Source: Triplophysa rosa
Taxonomy: Eukaryota; Chordata; Actinopteri; Cypriniformes; Nemacheilidae
Assembly: GCF_024868665.1 (NCBI RefSeq)
Contig: NC_079901.1
Span: 5,985,388 to 6,049,387, forward strand
Direction of reading: 5' to 3'
DNA: 64,000 bases
Of this stretch, positions 12,016-24,100 are shown piece after piece (positions within the stretch are counted from its first letter, which is position 1; the number at the start of each line of letters is the position of its first letter). The position numbers and the translations under genes were made by a program. The notes under the pieces were generated by a model, which ran no database searches, was not told the DNA's origin, and saw nothing but the letters and a program-made list of their open reading frames with translations.

Positions 12016-12581
12016 CAGAGGTGGACAGTAGTATTTTTTACTAAACTCAAATACATTTGTAAGACTTGCTCAAGTATTTTTATTCAAAACTGTTACTTAA
12101 GTAAGTGTAAGAAAATACTCGATTTTTAAAAGTTAAACTACGGTTGCTGACACAGGACTAAGATGTCATCACATCTCGCTTCTTTGCCGAAGGAGATAAC
12201 GTATTTACGAAATGCGCTCTGTGGAGCAGTTTGTCCATTTAGGGCTACTGTAGAAACAACATGATGAATTCCATGTAAGTGGACCTGCTGTGTATGTAGA
12301 TAGAAATAGCTCATTCTAAGGTCATAAAAACATAATGCTTCATTATGTAATGTCTGTAGACACGTCTGTCGGTATATCCTCCACAAAATTACACACTGGA
12401 CCTTTAACATATTGATTCGGTTATAAATGTTCTGTTGGTTGAATTTTGTTTAAAGAAACTGAAACAGGAATTTACTTTGTTTACATCATCCGAAGAGGCT
12501 CATAATGTAAAAAAGTAAACATTTTCAAAGATAAAGTACAGATACTTGAAAAAGTACTTGTCTTAGTACTGTTCACCTCTG
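12016..12581. mobile_element. hAT-type element, CAGAGGTGGACAGTAG ends
   Basis: The ends CAGAGGTGGACAGTAG and TACTGTTCACCTCTG are inverted. Flanking 8-mers TATGTATC (12008-12015) and TATGTATG (12582-12589) match at 7 of 8, a hAT-type target duplication. No transposase remains. Another repeat is inserted within it. Confidence 0.8.
12137..12408 (-). mobile_element. Repeat copy nested in hAT element
   Basis: This block is the reverse complement of the repeat at 55084-55460. Shared words include GGTCCA-TGTGTAAT at one end and CTGTGTCAGCAACCGTA at the other. It lies inside the hAT-type element at 12016-12581, so it is the younger insertion. Confidence 0.7.
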
Positions 12582-13115
12582 TATGTATGAAAACAAAGAC
12601 TGATTTCACTTGTGAATGATGAGTATTTCAGTGAACTGATGGAGTTTGAATGCTTATATAAATTCTCACCAAATTTTCGAATTTATTTTTTGCAATTGAC
12701 GTTGTATTGAAAGTGCAATACAATTAAGAATTAGGTATGAAAATATAGATTCATTTCTTAATTGCTATGTCTAAGAGGTGCACACATAACAGTTGCTCTG
12801 AACTGATGTTTCATGTTAAAGTGGCTCTTTCATTTGACATCTGTGAGCACTAAACGATAAGAAAGCTGTTTCTTCAACCTGATACATTTCATGACTACAG
12901 TATTCCAACAGCAGACAGCAGGCTTTATCTCAGTGTATGTACATCTGTGTATCATTAAACTCAAAGTCTTGGGTTTGACTCCAACCAGCAGCTTCATCTT
13001 CCAGTGAAGTTTGAAACATATTTATGGAGAATTACAGCAGTGATTTAGACATTCATGTGCTGCATCATACAGTTCTCCTTATTTCCAATGCTATTGTGTG
13101 ATGGCGTACGATCTA

Positions 13116-13338
13116 CACTGTAAAACAAAAAGTAATTTTACGGAATTTTTCTGTTGTTGTTGTTTTTTTTTTTTTTACAGATTTTCCACATATAATGTAA
13201 AATTACAGAAAAATACCACACATTTACAAGAAAAAATGGGAAAACATGTCATTTCACAGGGAACAAAATTATTATACGTATTTTTTTCAAAGCGCCCCAG
13301 CTGCAAGAATAATTTTTTTTACTGGATTTTTTACAGTG
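13116..13338. mobile_element. MITE with CACTGTAAAA ends
   Basis: CACTGTAAAA at the left and TTTTTACAGTG at the right are inverted ends of a 223-bp AT-rich element. It starts 107 bp past the arhgap42 stop codon, so it probably contributes to that gene's 3' UTR. Related blocks occur at 9735-9860, 40216-40625 and 49066-49431. Confidence 0.7.
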
Positions 13339-13445
13339 TTGATTGATCCCCCAATGTTTGAAATATTCCAAAAGCAGTTGTTCTGAAATTGATGTTGCCA
13401 TGGATACCATGACCTTCTTGGTCTCACCCAGATGGGCGCCAGCTT

Positions 13446-13534
13446 TCAAAAGAAGACCACGTAGTTTTCTGGAACGAGTCCTGTTTTTCCCTCAAACGTC
13501 GCTTGGAGCCAGCCCGGTTCCACTGAGGAATACA
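13446..13534 (-). CDS. arhgap42: arhgap42 last exon: SH3 end and stop
   Basis: This exon encodes the SH3 C-terminal half ([17 protein letters not shown], then [11 protein letters not shown]) and TGA at 13446-13448. The acceptor is CGTAG and its phase fits the preceding exon. The GW and ENYV motifs are SH3 ligand-groove signatures. Confidence 0.95.
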
Positions 13535-16500
13535 CTACGTACACGCAACAAACACAAGACGTGAGGATAAAAACTGTGGAGAAATTTATTAAAAATCACA
13601 TTACAATTCTTCACAAAGGTTAGGAATATCATACCCCAAATCCTATAGGAAAATAAAAACAATGCTTTTCTCAGCATCCGATGTGTTCCGAAACACCATT
13701 ATCCACCATGTTCAAAACAATAGCAAACTAAGGAAGGTCACTGTGTTCTGATAAATTACCCCCATAAAGCTTTTAAAAGGACCTCACAAGTGACTCATCC
13801 TTTAATGACTCAAGTCAACATTTTACACAGAGCGTCTGTTCAGACTGTAAGGCATTAGGCAGAAAAAAATGCAAGAGTTTCTACAGTTTTTAAGCTTGAC
13901 TCTCTTTGAGGCAGTTTATGTTGCGGTAACTGTTTGCTGAACGTAAGAGGAGTGAAGATGTTGCCTTCATGAGGTTACTGTGACCTGTGTGATTACCCTG
14001 GTGCCCGGCCAGGTTTATTCCTGATGGAAAATACAACAGGCAATAAAACAGGCCTGACATGTACCAGGAATAACCGCAGATGTTCTGCAGAGCAGAACGG
14101 CACTTCTATCAATCTGAACCTGTTGATATGCAGCAAAATAATAATAACGTAATAATTAATTCTTCTTATTACTTATCATTTAATCTTCTAATTTATTCTT
14201 CTGCTGACCTATCAACATATTATGAAATAATTCTAAACGGCATTCATATTTATTCTGTTTAACTGGAGAGTCGTTTTTTTTTGTTGACATTGTATAAATA
14301 AATGCAATACCAAAATACATTATGGTAAGATATCAAATCCATTGTTATTGCTAGTATGCAGTATTTTCTGACCATATGCCTGTATTATTTGAGATTCCTC
14401 TTGCCTGTAATACAGTAATACAACCTTGTACTGCCGTTTGGCCCTGTCGCATCATTAACCCTTCCACTGCTGTTCAGTTTATATCAGTTAACAGTCAGAT
14501 TTGTGCTGTACCGGAGTGTTTATGTAATGACTCGGAGGAGCTTAGCGCGTGGTTGCAGTCTACCTGTCAAACTGTTATGGTTACTGTGGCACCATTGAAA
14601 ATCAGGCAACCTAAAACTAAAAACGAACCATGGCTGAATGACACGGTTCGTGTTGCAGGCAGGAGTGCTGTAAAGCTGAGCGCAAATGGAAGAAGGACAG
14701 ATTGCATGTGTCACTTCAAATGTTAAAGTCCCAGTGAAATTAAAAATGACAATTCTTATTTTTTCCTGAAATATTGCAGCGTTTATAGCAAATAGCTTAC
14801 CAATGTGGGTCATTATCTTTTTAAATTCATGTACCTTCATAATCTTCATTAAAATCTGAAAATTCACTTCCGTCCTGTAGTGACTATCCATCTCAAATGA
14901 CGCAAGTTAGATGGCTTGGGCGGAGCATCCATTAACTCCTCCCCTTCAACTGTCAATCTGCTGCCAGTTACTTTTCAAAGTGCAACAGGTGTTTTTATAT
15001 ATCCAATCAATTCACAGTGAAAGACGCAAGCCAAGCCCACTAATTTATGACCCTTCAGTCGCTGTTCCTTCCTCTGCTATATTTGGTTTGAGTCTGTGAC
15101 TTTGTCGGTGCTACAGGAGACTGTGAGCCATTTGAAGCCCTCAAGTTCTACGCTTGATGTTGTCCCTCTTCGACTTGTTAAAGAGGTTTTTCCACTATTG
15201 GACCAGCTGTTCTTGCAGTTGTGTGTCCTCAGGTGTGATACCTGACAATTTTAAACATGCAGTAGTACAACCTCCAATTAAAAAAATTGATCTGGATCCT
15301 GTAATTCTGGCAAATTTTAGGCCTATTTCTAAACTGCATTTTCTTTCAAAAATTCTCAAAAATATAGTCTGTAGTCAATTAATCACAATCTTCTCTAAGT
15401 TTTCCAGTCCAGGTTTAAATCTCTACACAACACTGAATCTGCTCTTATAAACATTTTTAATTATATATTCTTATCTCTGACTCTGGTGACTGTGTTGTCC
15501 TTGTGCTTCTTGATCTGCTGCGTTTGATACGGTGGACCATGAAATCCTGATTTCTCGTTTGGAGCAGTGGGTGGGCATTAAGGGCATAGCGCTCAAATGG
15601 CAGATGAGACTTTTTGTGTTAGCTATGGCGACTCTGTGTCTAACTTTTAACCATCACTAACTTAGGGGTCAAACTGACTCTAACCTTAAGTTTGACAGCC
15701 AGATCGAGGCAGTCGTTAAATCAAGCTTTTTCCAACTTTGGCAAGCTGGCTATGATAAAGCCAGTTCTTTCGAGGCAGTATTTGAGACAGTTATCCACGC
15801 CTTTGTTACCACTTGGCTGGATAACTGTAATGCGTTGTATGCGGGGGAGTTGCCCCCATCTATTAGACAGGCTTCTTCACTTTCTTCATTCAAATCACTT
15901 TTGAAAACTCATCTTTTCTTCTTGGCTTTTAAAACCTGATGTTAACATTTTGATTGTTTTAGTGTATGTGATGTATTTATATCTCATGTTTGAATACGTT
16001 TTTATTTATTTATTTTTATGTAGAGCACTTTGGTCCACTTTGGTGGTTGTAAAGTGCTTTATAAATATAGTTTGCTTGCTTGCTAATCATTAATTGGCCT
16101 AATCTGCTTTTAGTCCAGTATGTTACAGATAAGTGTCTTGTGTATTCTGTGCATTTCAAAAGTAAGTCCTGACCCACAGAAAGCCCCTGTTGTAGATCAT
16201 TGGGTAAATGTTGACTCACCATTAGAGAAGTGCGCCCCCTTGGGGAAACTCAGCTCATTGCTGTGCTCTGCTTCACAGGAATATATCGCTTTGGCATCTC
16301 TGTAAAGTAAATAAATAAAGACATATTTCTGTTACATTTATTAAAACAAGTTTTACTTAAAGACATTTTGACAAAGCAGCATTCTGTTACTATGACTGAT
16401 GGTTTTATGGGCAATGTAGCATATGAAGTACTTTACCTTCCCATAGGAGGGGTTTTTAAAGCTGATGGGTTCTCGAAAAGCAATGCTCTGGCAGCCACCC

Positions 16501-18053
16501 TGGAAGACACAAGCACACAAGATAAAAACATCTCAAAATGTCTGCCAAGATGCCATGGTTTGACGTCACAAGGACTGTTTTAAGCTGTTTTTGGCGAGTT
16601 TATATTGGTTTATATGATGGGCTTTTGCCTCGATTTGAGTAAATCGGATATTTTTCACCCAGTTACATTAAAGTCCCAGTGAAATTAAAAATTACAATTC
16701 TTATTTTTTCATGAAATATTGAAGTGTTTATAATGAATAGTTAATCAATGCGAGTCATTTTCTTTTTAAAATTAATAATCTTCAGTTAAAATCTGAAAAT
16801 GCACCTCCGCCCTGAAATGACTATCCATCTCAAATGACATAAATTAAACGGCGCATCAGTTAACTCCTCCTCTTCAACTGACAGCTGTTTTTATACATCC
16901 AATCAATTTGCAGTAAAAACGCAAGCCACGTCCACTCATTTTCTCCTTTGAAATTCCTTTTCACTCGGAAATGCGTCAGAATACGGAAGTAAAAATGATA
17001 GCAACTTCCGGTTAACGGGGACTTTAACTATTCAATGCTCAATTTTGCCACTTTTTAACACATAGGACATAAACAGGTCCCACCATTATAAAAGGTAATA
17101 ACACAAGATTGTAAGTATAACAGCAACTCAACTGAAGTAAAAAATCTATGGTTATAATTAAGTTCACAGAATATAAAATGTAAGAATCTCCTGGATACTG
17201 TTTACATATTAACATATTTGTGATATTTACCCTCAAAATAACAATGTGTTCTTAATACTTGAAGCGCTGCAGTTTACAGAGGCATAAAGGAGAATTTGAA
17301 TCAACTTCACTTCAGTGAGATGTGATGGTTCTTTTTCTTCTCTGTCACAACAAGTCAAACAGTATATCTTTCCCAGGAGAGAGGCTTCAAAAAACAAACG
17401 CTGGGTCACATCAACCCCTTCATTGTAATTACAGCTCGCTTCAACAAAGGAAATAACATCAATCTCCTTCAGAGTCAGAACATACAGTACACAATAAAAT
17501 ACTGCACAATCTTATGTGGCGAGTCGGCCCTTTCCCAATCAGCATCGCCATGGAGACGAAGGCAATTATTACGGACAACTGCCAGTCGTCAGCACCTGCG
17601 GTGAGCTACGACTCCATACTAACCTGTATGCTGATCCTGTTGCTTTCTCTCTTCTTTTCAAAGATACGAGCGCCTGACGACCGGCAGAAATACCCAATAC
17701 GGACGGAAAACCCTCACCACGAGCACAGAGCACCCGGAAGCACATGCCCGAGCTGGATTCCCCCACGTGGAAATTAATTTATGCTTGTTTGCTTCACAAG
17801 ACTGTGTGTTTAAATAAACCACCCTCCGGGGCCTTACACCTGCAAGTGACTTTGTTTCGTGTTTTGCTCGCCACACATACCTCCTATGGGTTCAAATATG
17901 TCCTATGCAAATAACATTAAGCAGTAAGATACATAAGATTGTGTGTAACCAGGGTAAAGAGAAGTATTACTGTGACGCACAGATTTGAGAGGTTTATTGC
18001 TTTTTAAAGAACATCAATCATGTCAAAATAAACATTTCTTAAAGAGGCAGCAG

Positions 18054-18102
<49 letters not shown>

Positions 18103-21100
18103 GCTAAACAAATAAAAAGTAAATAACTAAATAAGTAAAATAAGAATAATACAATTCTAACGTTTATAAAAACTATAGACGTTTCTATAGTTTTATTGGT
18201 TGCATGCACCTGGCCCAAAGTTAACTTCTGGTCTGTGTTTGTTTATTGGTCTGGATAGTGGCTAAGAATATAACTTCATATTTTATTTTATTTTATTTTA
18301 TTTATATTAATATTAATTTATATTGGCATTTTATTGTATATTAATTGTACAGGTCGTGTAACTGTCGCATTTAAGTTTAGCCAAGAAACGTTTTTTACTG
18401 GTAACCTAAAATAATACTGGCTAGCTAATGTTATTTACTTGTCATTACTTTAGCTTGTTTTCAGAAATAATCTGCATGGACTCTTTGCAGATGTGTACCA
18501 GAATTTAAGTTTGGGTTCCAGTAACGCAAGTTTATGCTATGAAATGGTCTATTTAATATAACTTGTTCAAGTTAATAACTTACATTACATATTTGGGAAA
18601 AATAATTAAAAACTATTTTTAAGTTCTCTGATATACCTTTACATTATTTTATTAAAAAAAAACGTTTTATTGTGTATTAAAACAGGCCTGTAAAGATTTT
18701 TAATGGTGAAAAACTATTAGATATTTTAACCTTAGATTAAGTTTTTTAATATTTCAATTAATTATTATATAAAAAGTGCATATTTATAGATAGTTTATAT
18801 TATATATATTTTTTGAAAAAACTTAATCTTCAACTTAGTATTTTATGAGTTAATAAGTACAACCACCTCTATCATCATATCTCTACACTGCACACATGAT
18901 ACACAAAAAGACTAGAATGTTTCCATTATAATCAACAAATCTCACAGGGTAGACAATGTCCAAAAAGGAGTGCTGTGAAAATACTGACGAAGGTTTGACT
19001 TACACAGATCCTGGTCTTTGATAGCCATTGCTGGAGTTGTTGTTGTCCTGTTTTTGACGCAGGACCATTTTAGGAGGCAGATCGTGGCAGTTAATGCCTC
19101 TGGTGACATCTTTATGCTCCATGCATGCTAGACTCGGTACAGACCCCACACAGCTCCTACGACCTGCAGAGAAACCAAAACACAACAACACATTATTAGC
19201 TATTGGTTGCTGAGTCAAAAAAAAACATCAGCATTCACAAACTATTTGACTTCAATAATGTGACGTACAACAAAGTGATAAAGGTGGCTCAAGCTTCCGA
19301 ATTCGTTCGCTCTAAGTTAACGGACGCTTGAAATGAGATGCGCAAGAAAGTATTCCTATATCAACAGCATTTTATAGGTGATAACATGACTAATGTTGAA
19401 ATTAAACATTTGAACAATGTCCTGTGGGGTGGTAACCGTGGTATAAGCGGAATAATTGACTCCAGTCCATTAAATTATTCCAAAGTTAATGCACACCCGA
19501 GGTGTAACAGCCACGACGCAACCACCTCGGGGTGTGCAATAACTTTCGAATAATTTAACGGACCAGAGTCAATTATTCCTTACATAATGGAGCCTGAGCT
19601 GAACTGCCCTTCTGAAACTCCACCAGCAAACACTAAGGACACTTTTGCTAAAAGTTTGTTTAAAGGTTTTCAGTTTTTTTTAAATATTGTTGTAAATGTT
19701 GTTATATTAACATTAACTGAAGGACTCCGTAAACATTCTGTAAAATAAAACAGTAAAATTCCACTTCATTACATTTACAGCGTATTTGTCTTTTGGTTAT
19801 CATTGAGCAACAGCCCGCATAAACAAAGTGACGTCACAAAACAAGCAAGCTGTTTCAGAGGCGGATCAATTTGTTAAATTTCGAAGAATGAATGTGAAGA
19901 CGTCCGTTTTCTCATTCTAGTTTAAATAAAATACTAGCGATGTCTATTCATTTCATTGAAATTTTTGAGAAAAAAAGAGACTCAAAATTTTGTGTAAAGG
20001 GATCATATCGCTGCTGTCCTTCTCAAACCTTGTATCTCCATATTTCGTAGTCACCCTTTATGTTTGTCACTGGGATTTGAAAATGTATTACCAAAATATA
20101 TATATTAAAAAGTGCTTAATTATTTAAAAGTACTGTTTTCTTTATTTCTTGAAAAACAGTGAATTTGGTCATGCGAGGTTTAGGAGAAACAGCAATGATA
20201 TACAACATATGTATATGTATTGGGAAAATTACATGGTCATTTTGGATAAATATATCTACCAAATATCAAACATTACAACAATCTTTACATTATTACTATC
20301 AGTACATGCATTCCATGAGGAATTAAACTCATGAGGAATTACGCCCATGACCTTAACGTTGCCAGCGAGATGCTACAGCCTACTTCTTACCTTCAGTGGT
20401 GTATAAGGACCTCAGAGAGGGAGCACTTGAGCGGTTTAGCATTGCTGATCTCAGTCTTATTTCTGAGTGAGGAGCTTTCTTGGGTGCCGGTGAAGATCTG
20501 GCGGCTGCTGGGACTGAGCTAACACTTCGGGAATCTTCAGAGTCTCCGTCCGCTCGCCCCGTGTCCTCTCTGCAGCTGGGCTCTGGACTGCTGGTGCAGG
20601 TGGGACCCTGCAGCTCACTGGATGAGAGAGAGGAAGGGCTCTGCCGCAGACCGGGGAAGGGAGGTTTGTCTTTGGGCATCGGTGCAGCGTGGGTCTTGGA
20701 GGAGCTGTTCTGTTCTGAAGAGTGTGAGGAGAGAGAGTCCATGCTTCCCATCGGTGTGCTGCCTGAACTACTGCTGAATGTGTCACCTGTAGAGCCAAAC
20801 AGATGCATGTAACACACAAACAAATCTATATGATATTACACATCCAAATAGTGTATTTGTAGCACGATTACTGGGTCACCAAAAAAGCAACAGACAAATC
20901 AATAATAAATTATATTTTTTAAGATGAAATATAAATACTAACAAAGGTGCAGTCAATTTTTGGGTAAAAAACAAAATCAGTTATTGAGTGTAACAGTGGT
21001 AAATGCCACAGACCAAAGATGAGATGCTTCTAAACAATAGTCCTTTTAATAATAAATCCAAATACAAGGAGTAAACGAAAAAGATCAATAACCATAGCAT

Positions 21101-24100
21101 AAAAACAAGTTACATTTTAGACAAGACAATGACAGTGGAACCAGAGTGAGTTTATAAAGTGTCTGGGGGATGAGGGAGATGGCGGGTAGGTGGGGATGAT
21201 GGCTGATACGGGACAGGGGAGGGAGTGCAGAGGATCATGGGCAATGTAGTCCTTGAGTCACGGAGGGAGAAAGACACGGAGGGAACAGACAGGGCCGTGA
21301 CAGTACTCCCCCCTCCCAGAAGGCACGTCCTCATGCCAATAACAACTAGGGAGTGGTTTGGGCATCCTGGAGGCTAGTGCAAGGGACACGGGACAGGACA
21401 GGAAGCCTCCAGGATGGTTCTCCCAGCACAGGGAATCAGGGGGAACACGCAAGATCAGGTGGTTCAGGGGCGACCACTGTGGTCGTGACAGAGGGACCAG
21501 GAGAGCTGGAGCTGATGGCCTCCGTGGCCATGTTGGTGGAGCAGGAGAGTTGGAGCTGACGACCTCCGTGGCCGTGTCAGAGGGATAAGGAAAGCTGGAG
21601 CTGACGGCCTCCATGGCCGTGTCGGTGAAGACGGGTGAGCCAGAGAAGACGGCCACCTTGGCCGTGACGGTGTAGCCGGGGGAGCAGAAGATGGTGGCTG
21701 CCGTAATCGTTGTGAAGATGTTGCCTAATGGAACCATGATCACGGCATATGGGACATCTTTTCGGCCACCGATCTCCTTAGCCATATGGTGGGATACCCA
21801 GATGTCAGACAGCTCCAGGAACACTGGAGAGGGGTCGAGGTTGAGCTCTGGAGATGGTTCGGGGGACATTAAAAAGGGCTCGAGGAGGCACACTGGCACG
21901 GGCTCGAGGAGGCACACTGGCAAGGGCTCGAGGAGTCACATTGGCGAGGGCTCGAGGAACACTGGGGAGGGATGGGGCGGAGCTCTGGAGACGACTCGGG
22001 GAATAACTCTCTGAGGGATATTGAGGAAGGCTCTGGGTCTGTGGCAGTCTCTGCAGCTAACAGAGGATCAAACTCCCCGAGCAATTGCTCCACCAGGGGG
22101 AGCTTGGGAGTGGAAAGGCTGAGGAACTCGTGAGCGGCGAAGCCGTGGGGTCCATGAGAGCAGTTGCATGCAGTCTCGGGAGACTGAGTGCAGGCTTGGG
22201 TGAACAGCGCCATCCTGGCTCGGGAGAAAGCCACTGAGTGCAGGCTTGGGTGAGCTGTGGCATGCACGCCGTTTCTGAGTATGGTGGCGGCGTGGCTTAG
22301 TGGAGGATCCGATGGGCACGTGAGTAATGAAGCCATTGTGATCAGATGACGATCAGTCTCATCCGGAATGGCCTCATCCACATAAAAACGAGAGCCATTC
22401 ATTTCCAGGATGAGACTTATAAACTCGCCCACGGGTCTGTCCCGGAACTCCGGGGACAGACACCGATGGGAGTCATCATCTAATCCCATCAGAAAGCACG
22501 TATTTAGTGAGCGGTTATCCCAACACACCCGATGGAAAACTTCCAAAAAGTCCTTGACGTACCTCTCCAGAGGACGGCTGTCTTGGCTGAGCTGGAACTG
22601 GAGGAAGACCTCTCGAGAGGTGTAGAAATAATCCATATACATGGGGTCTTGTCTTCTGTAACGGAATGCCACAGACCACAGATGAGATGCTTCCAAACAA
22701 TAGTCCTTTTAATAATAAATCCAAATACAAGGAATAAACGAGGAACAACAGATCAATAACCATAGCATACACACAAATTACATTTTAGACACGACAATGA
22801 CAGTGGAACCAGAGTGAGTTTATAAAGTGTCCGGTTGATGAGGGAGATAGCTGGCAGGTGAGGATGATGGCTGATACGGGACAGATGAGGGAGTGCAGAG
22901 GATCATGGGGAATGTAGTCCTTGGGTCACGGAGGGAGAAAGACATGGGGAAACAGACAGGGCCTTGACACTGAGCCATTACATAAAACATTCAAAACAGT
23001 CTTATAACGTTTGTGATAAAAACTCAAAATGTTTGTTGAATTTTTTTGGATCACTGTGAAACCCCTGTTGGTGTTTGTTGGTTAAATGTGAATAAGCCTA
23101 GACGCACAGTCCCCAGAGGATACACTTGAAGAGTGATTGTAAGAATTGAGGATTATTGGTAGTGTGAGACTCACTGTCCGCATCTGCCAGGCACAGTGAG
23201 GGCGTGTAGAGGCTCTTGGGTTTGCGCTGTCCAGTCGTGAGGCAGATGGCCTTGGTCCTGCGTGACCCGGCCTGAGACTGAGGCTGGGGCAGCGGGATGT
23301 TTTGATCGGGAGCCTGGTGAAATATCTGTGAGGATAAACTGAAAGTCAGCCTATATACTGTATACTGTATTAAATAAAAATCTGACAATCAAATAAAAAA
23401 AAATTTGACGTGCCTAAAATGCATTTGTTTAAAGCACAAAAAAAGCCCTATTGTTGCTACAATTCACAATACAATACACAACACAACAGCAAAGTGCCAT
23501 TTGTAAAGGTAGCACAAGAATGCTTTTAAGCACAAAATGCACAAAAATAAAATATTTTTTTCGGTAGTATTTAGACATCTTCTATGTATTATTTGTTTGT
23601 TATTTATTTTCACTGTAGATACTGGTTGCATTCTGATTATAATCTAAAGACATTAACAATAGCACTTTAATAATACCTTTTGTTCCTATCCTATCAATTC
23701 TATAAGATATCTTGTACATTTTGTCTTTTGCTATTGTGATTGCTTCTATTTTTCCTGAGTTTGTGTGTTTGTTCCTCAAGTCACTTTGGATAAAAGCGTC
23801 TGCTAAATGACTAAATGTAGATGTGTCTCAAAAAGATTTGCAGCTATGACAGCTTAGCGACAGCAGAGCCGATTCTTCATAATATGCAAACTACTCAAGT
23901 TGCGTAGGGCCCCTGCACCACCAGGGGGCCTCCTTGAGTAGCGAATCAAAAACACTATAATGTAAATAAGACGCGGATTCAACTTTCTGCCTTCGGAGTG
24001 TTCTGTTACAAACTTTACAGGAATCATTTGAAATTTCCTAATTTTTAATACTTAATTTATTTAATTACTGTGACATACTCGGACATCATGCAGTGCGCGC

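Noticed and set aside
20480..20812. Plus-strand 110-codon frame and a second minus-strand frame of 120 codons.
   Set aside because: Both are shadows of the long Ser/Pro-rich arhgap42 exon at 20391-20786.
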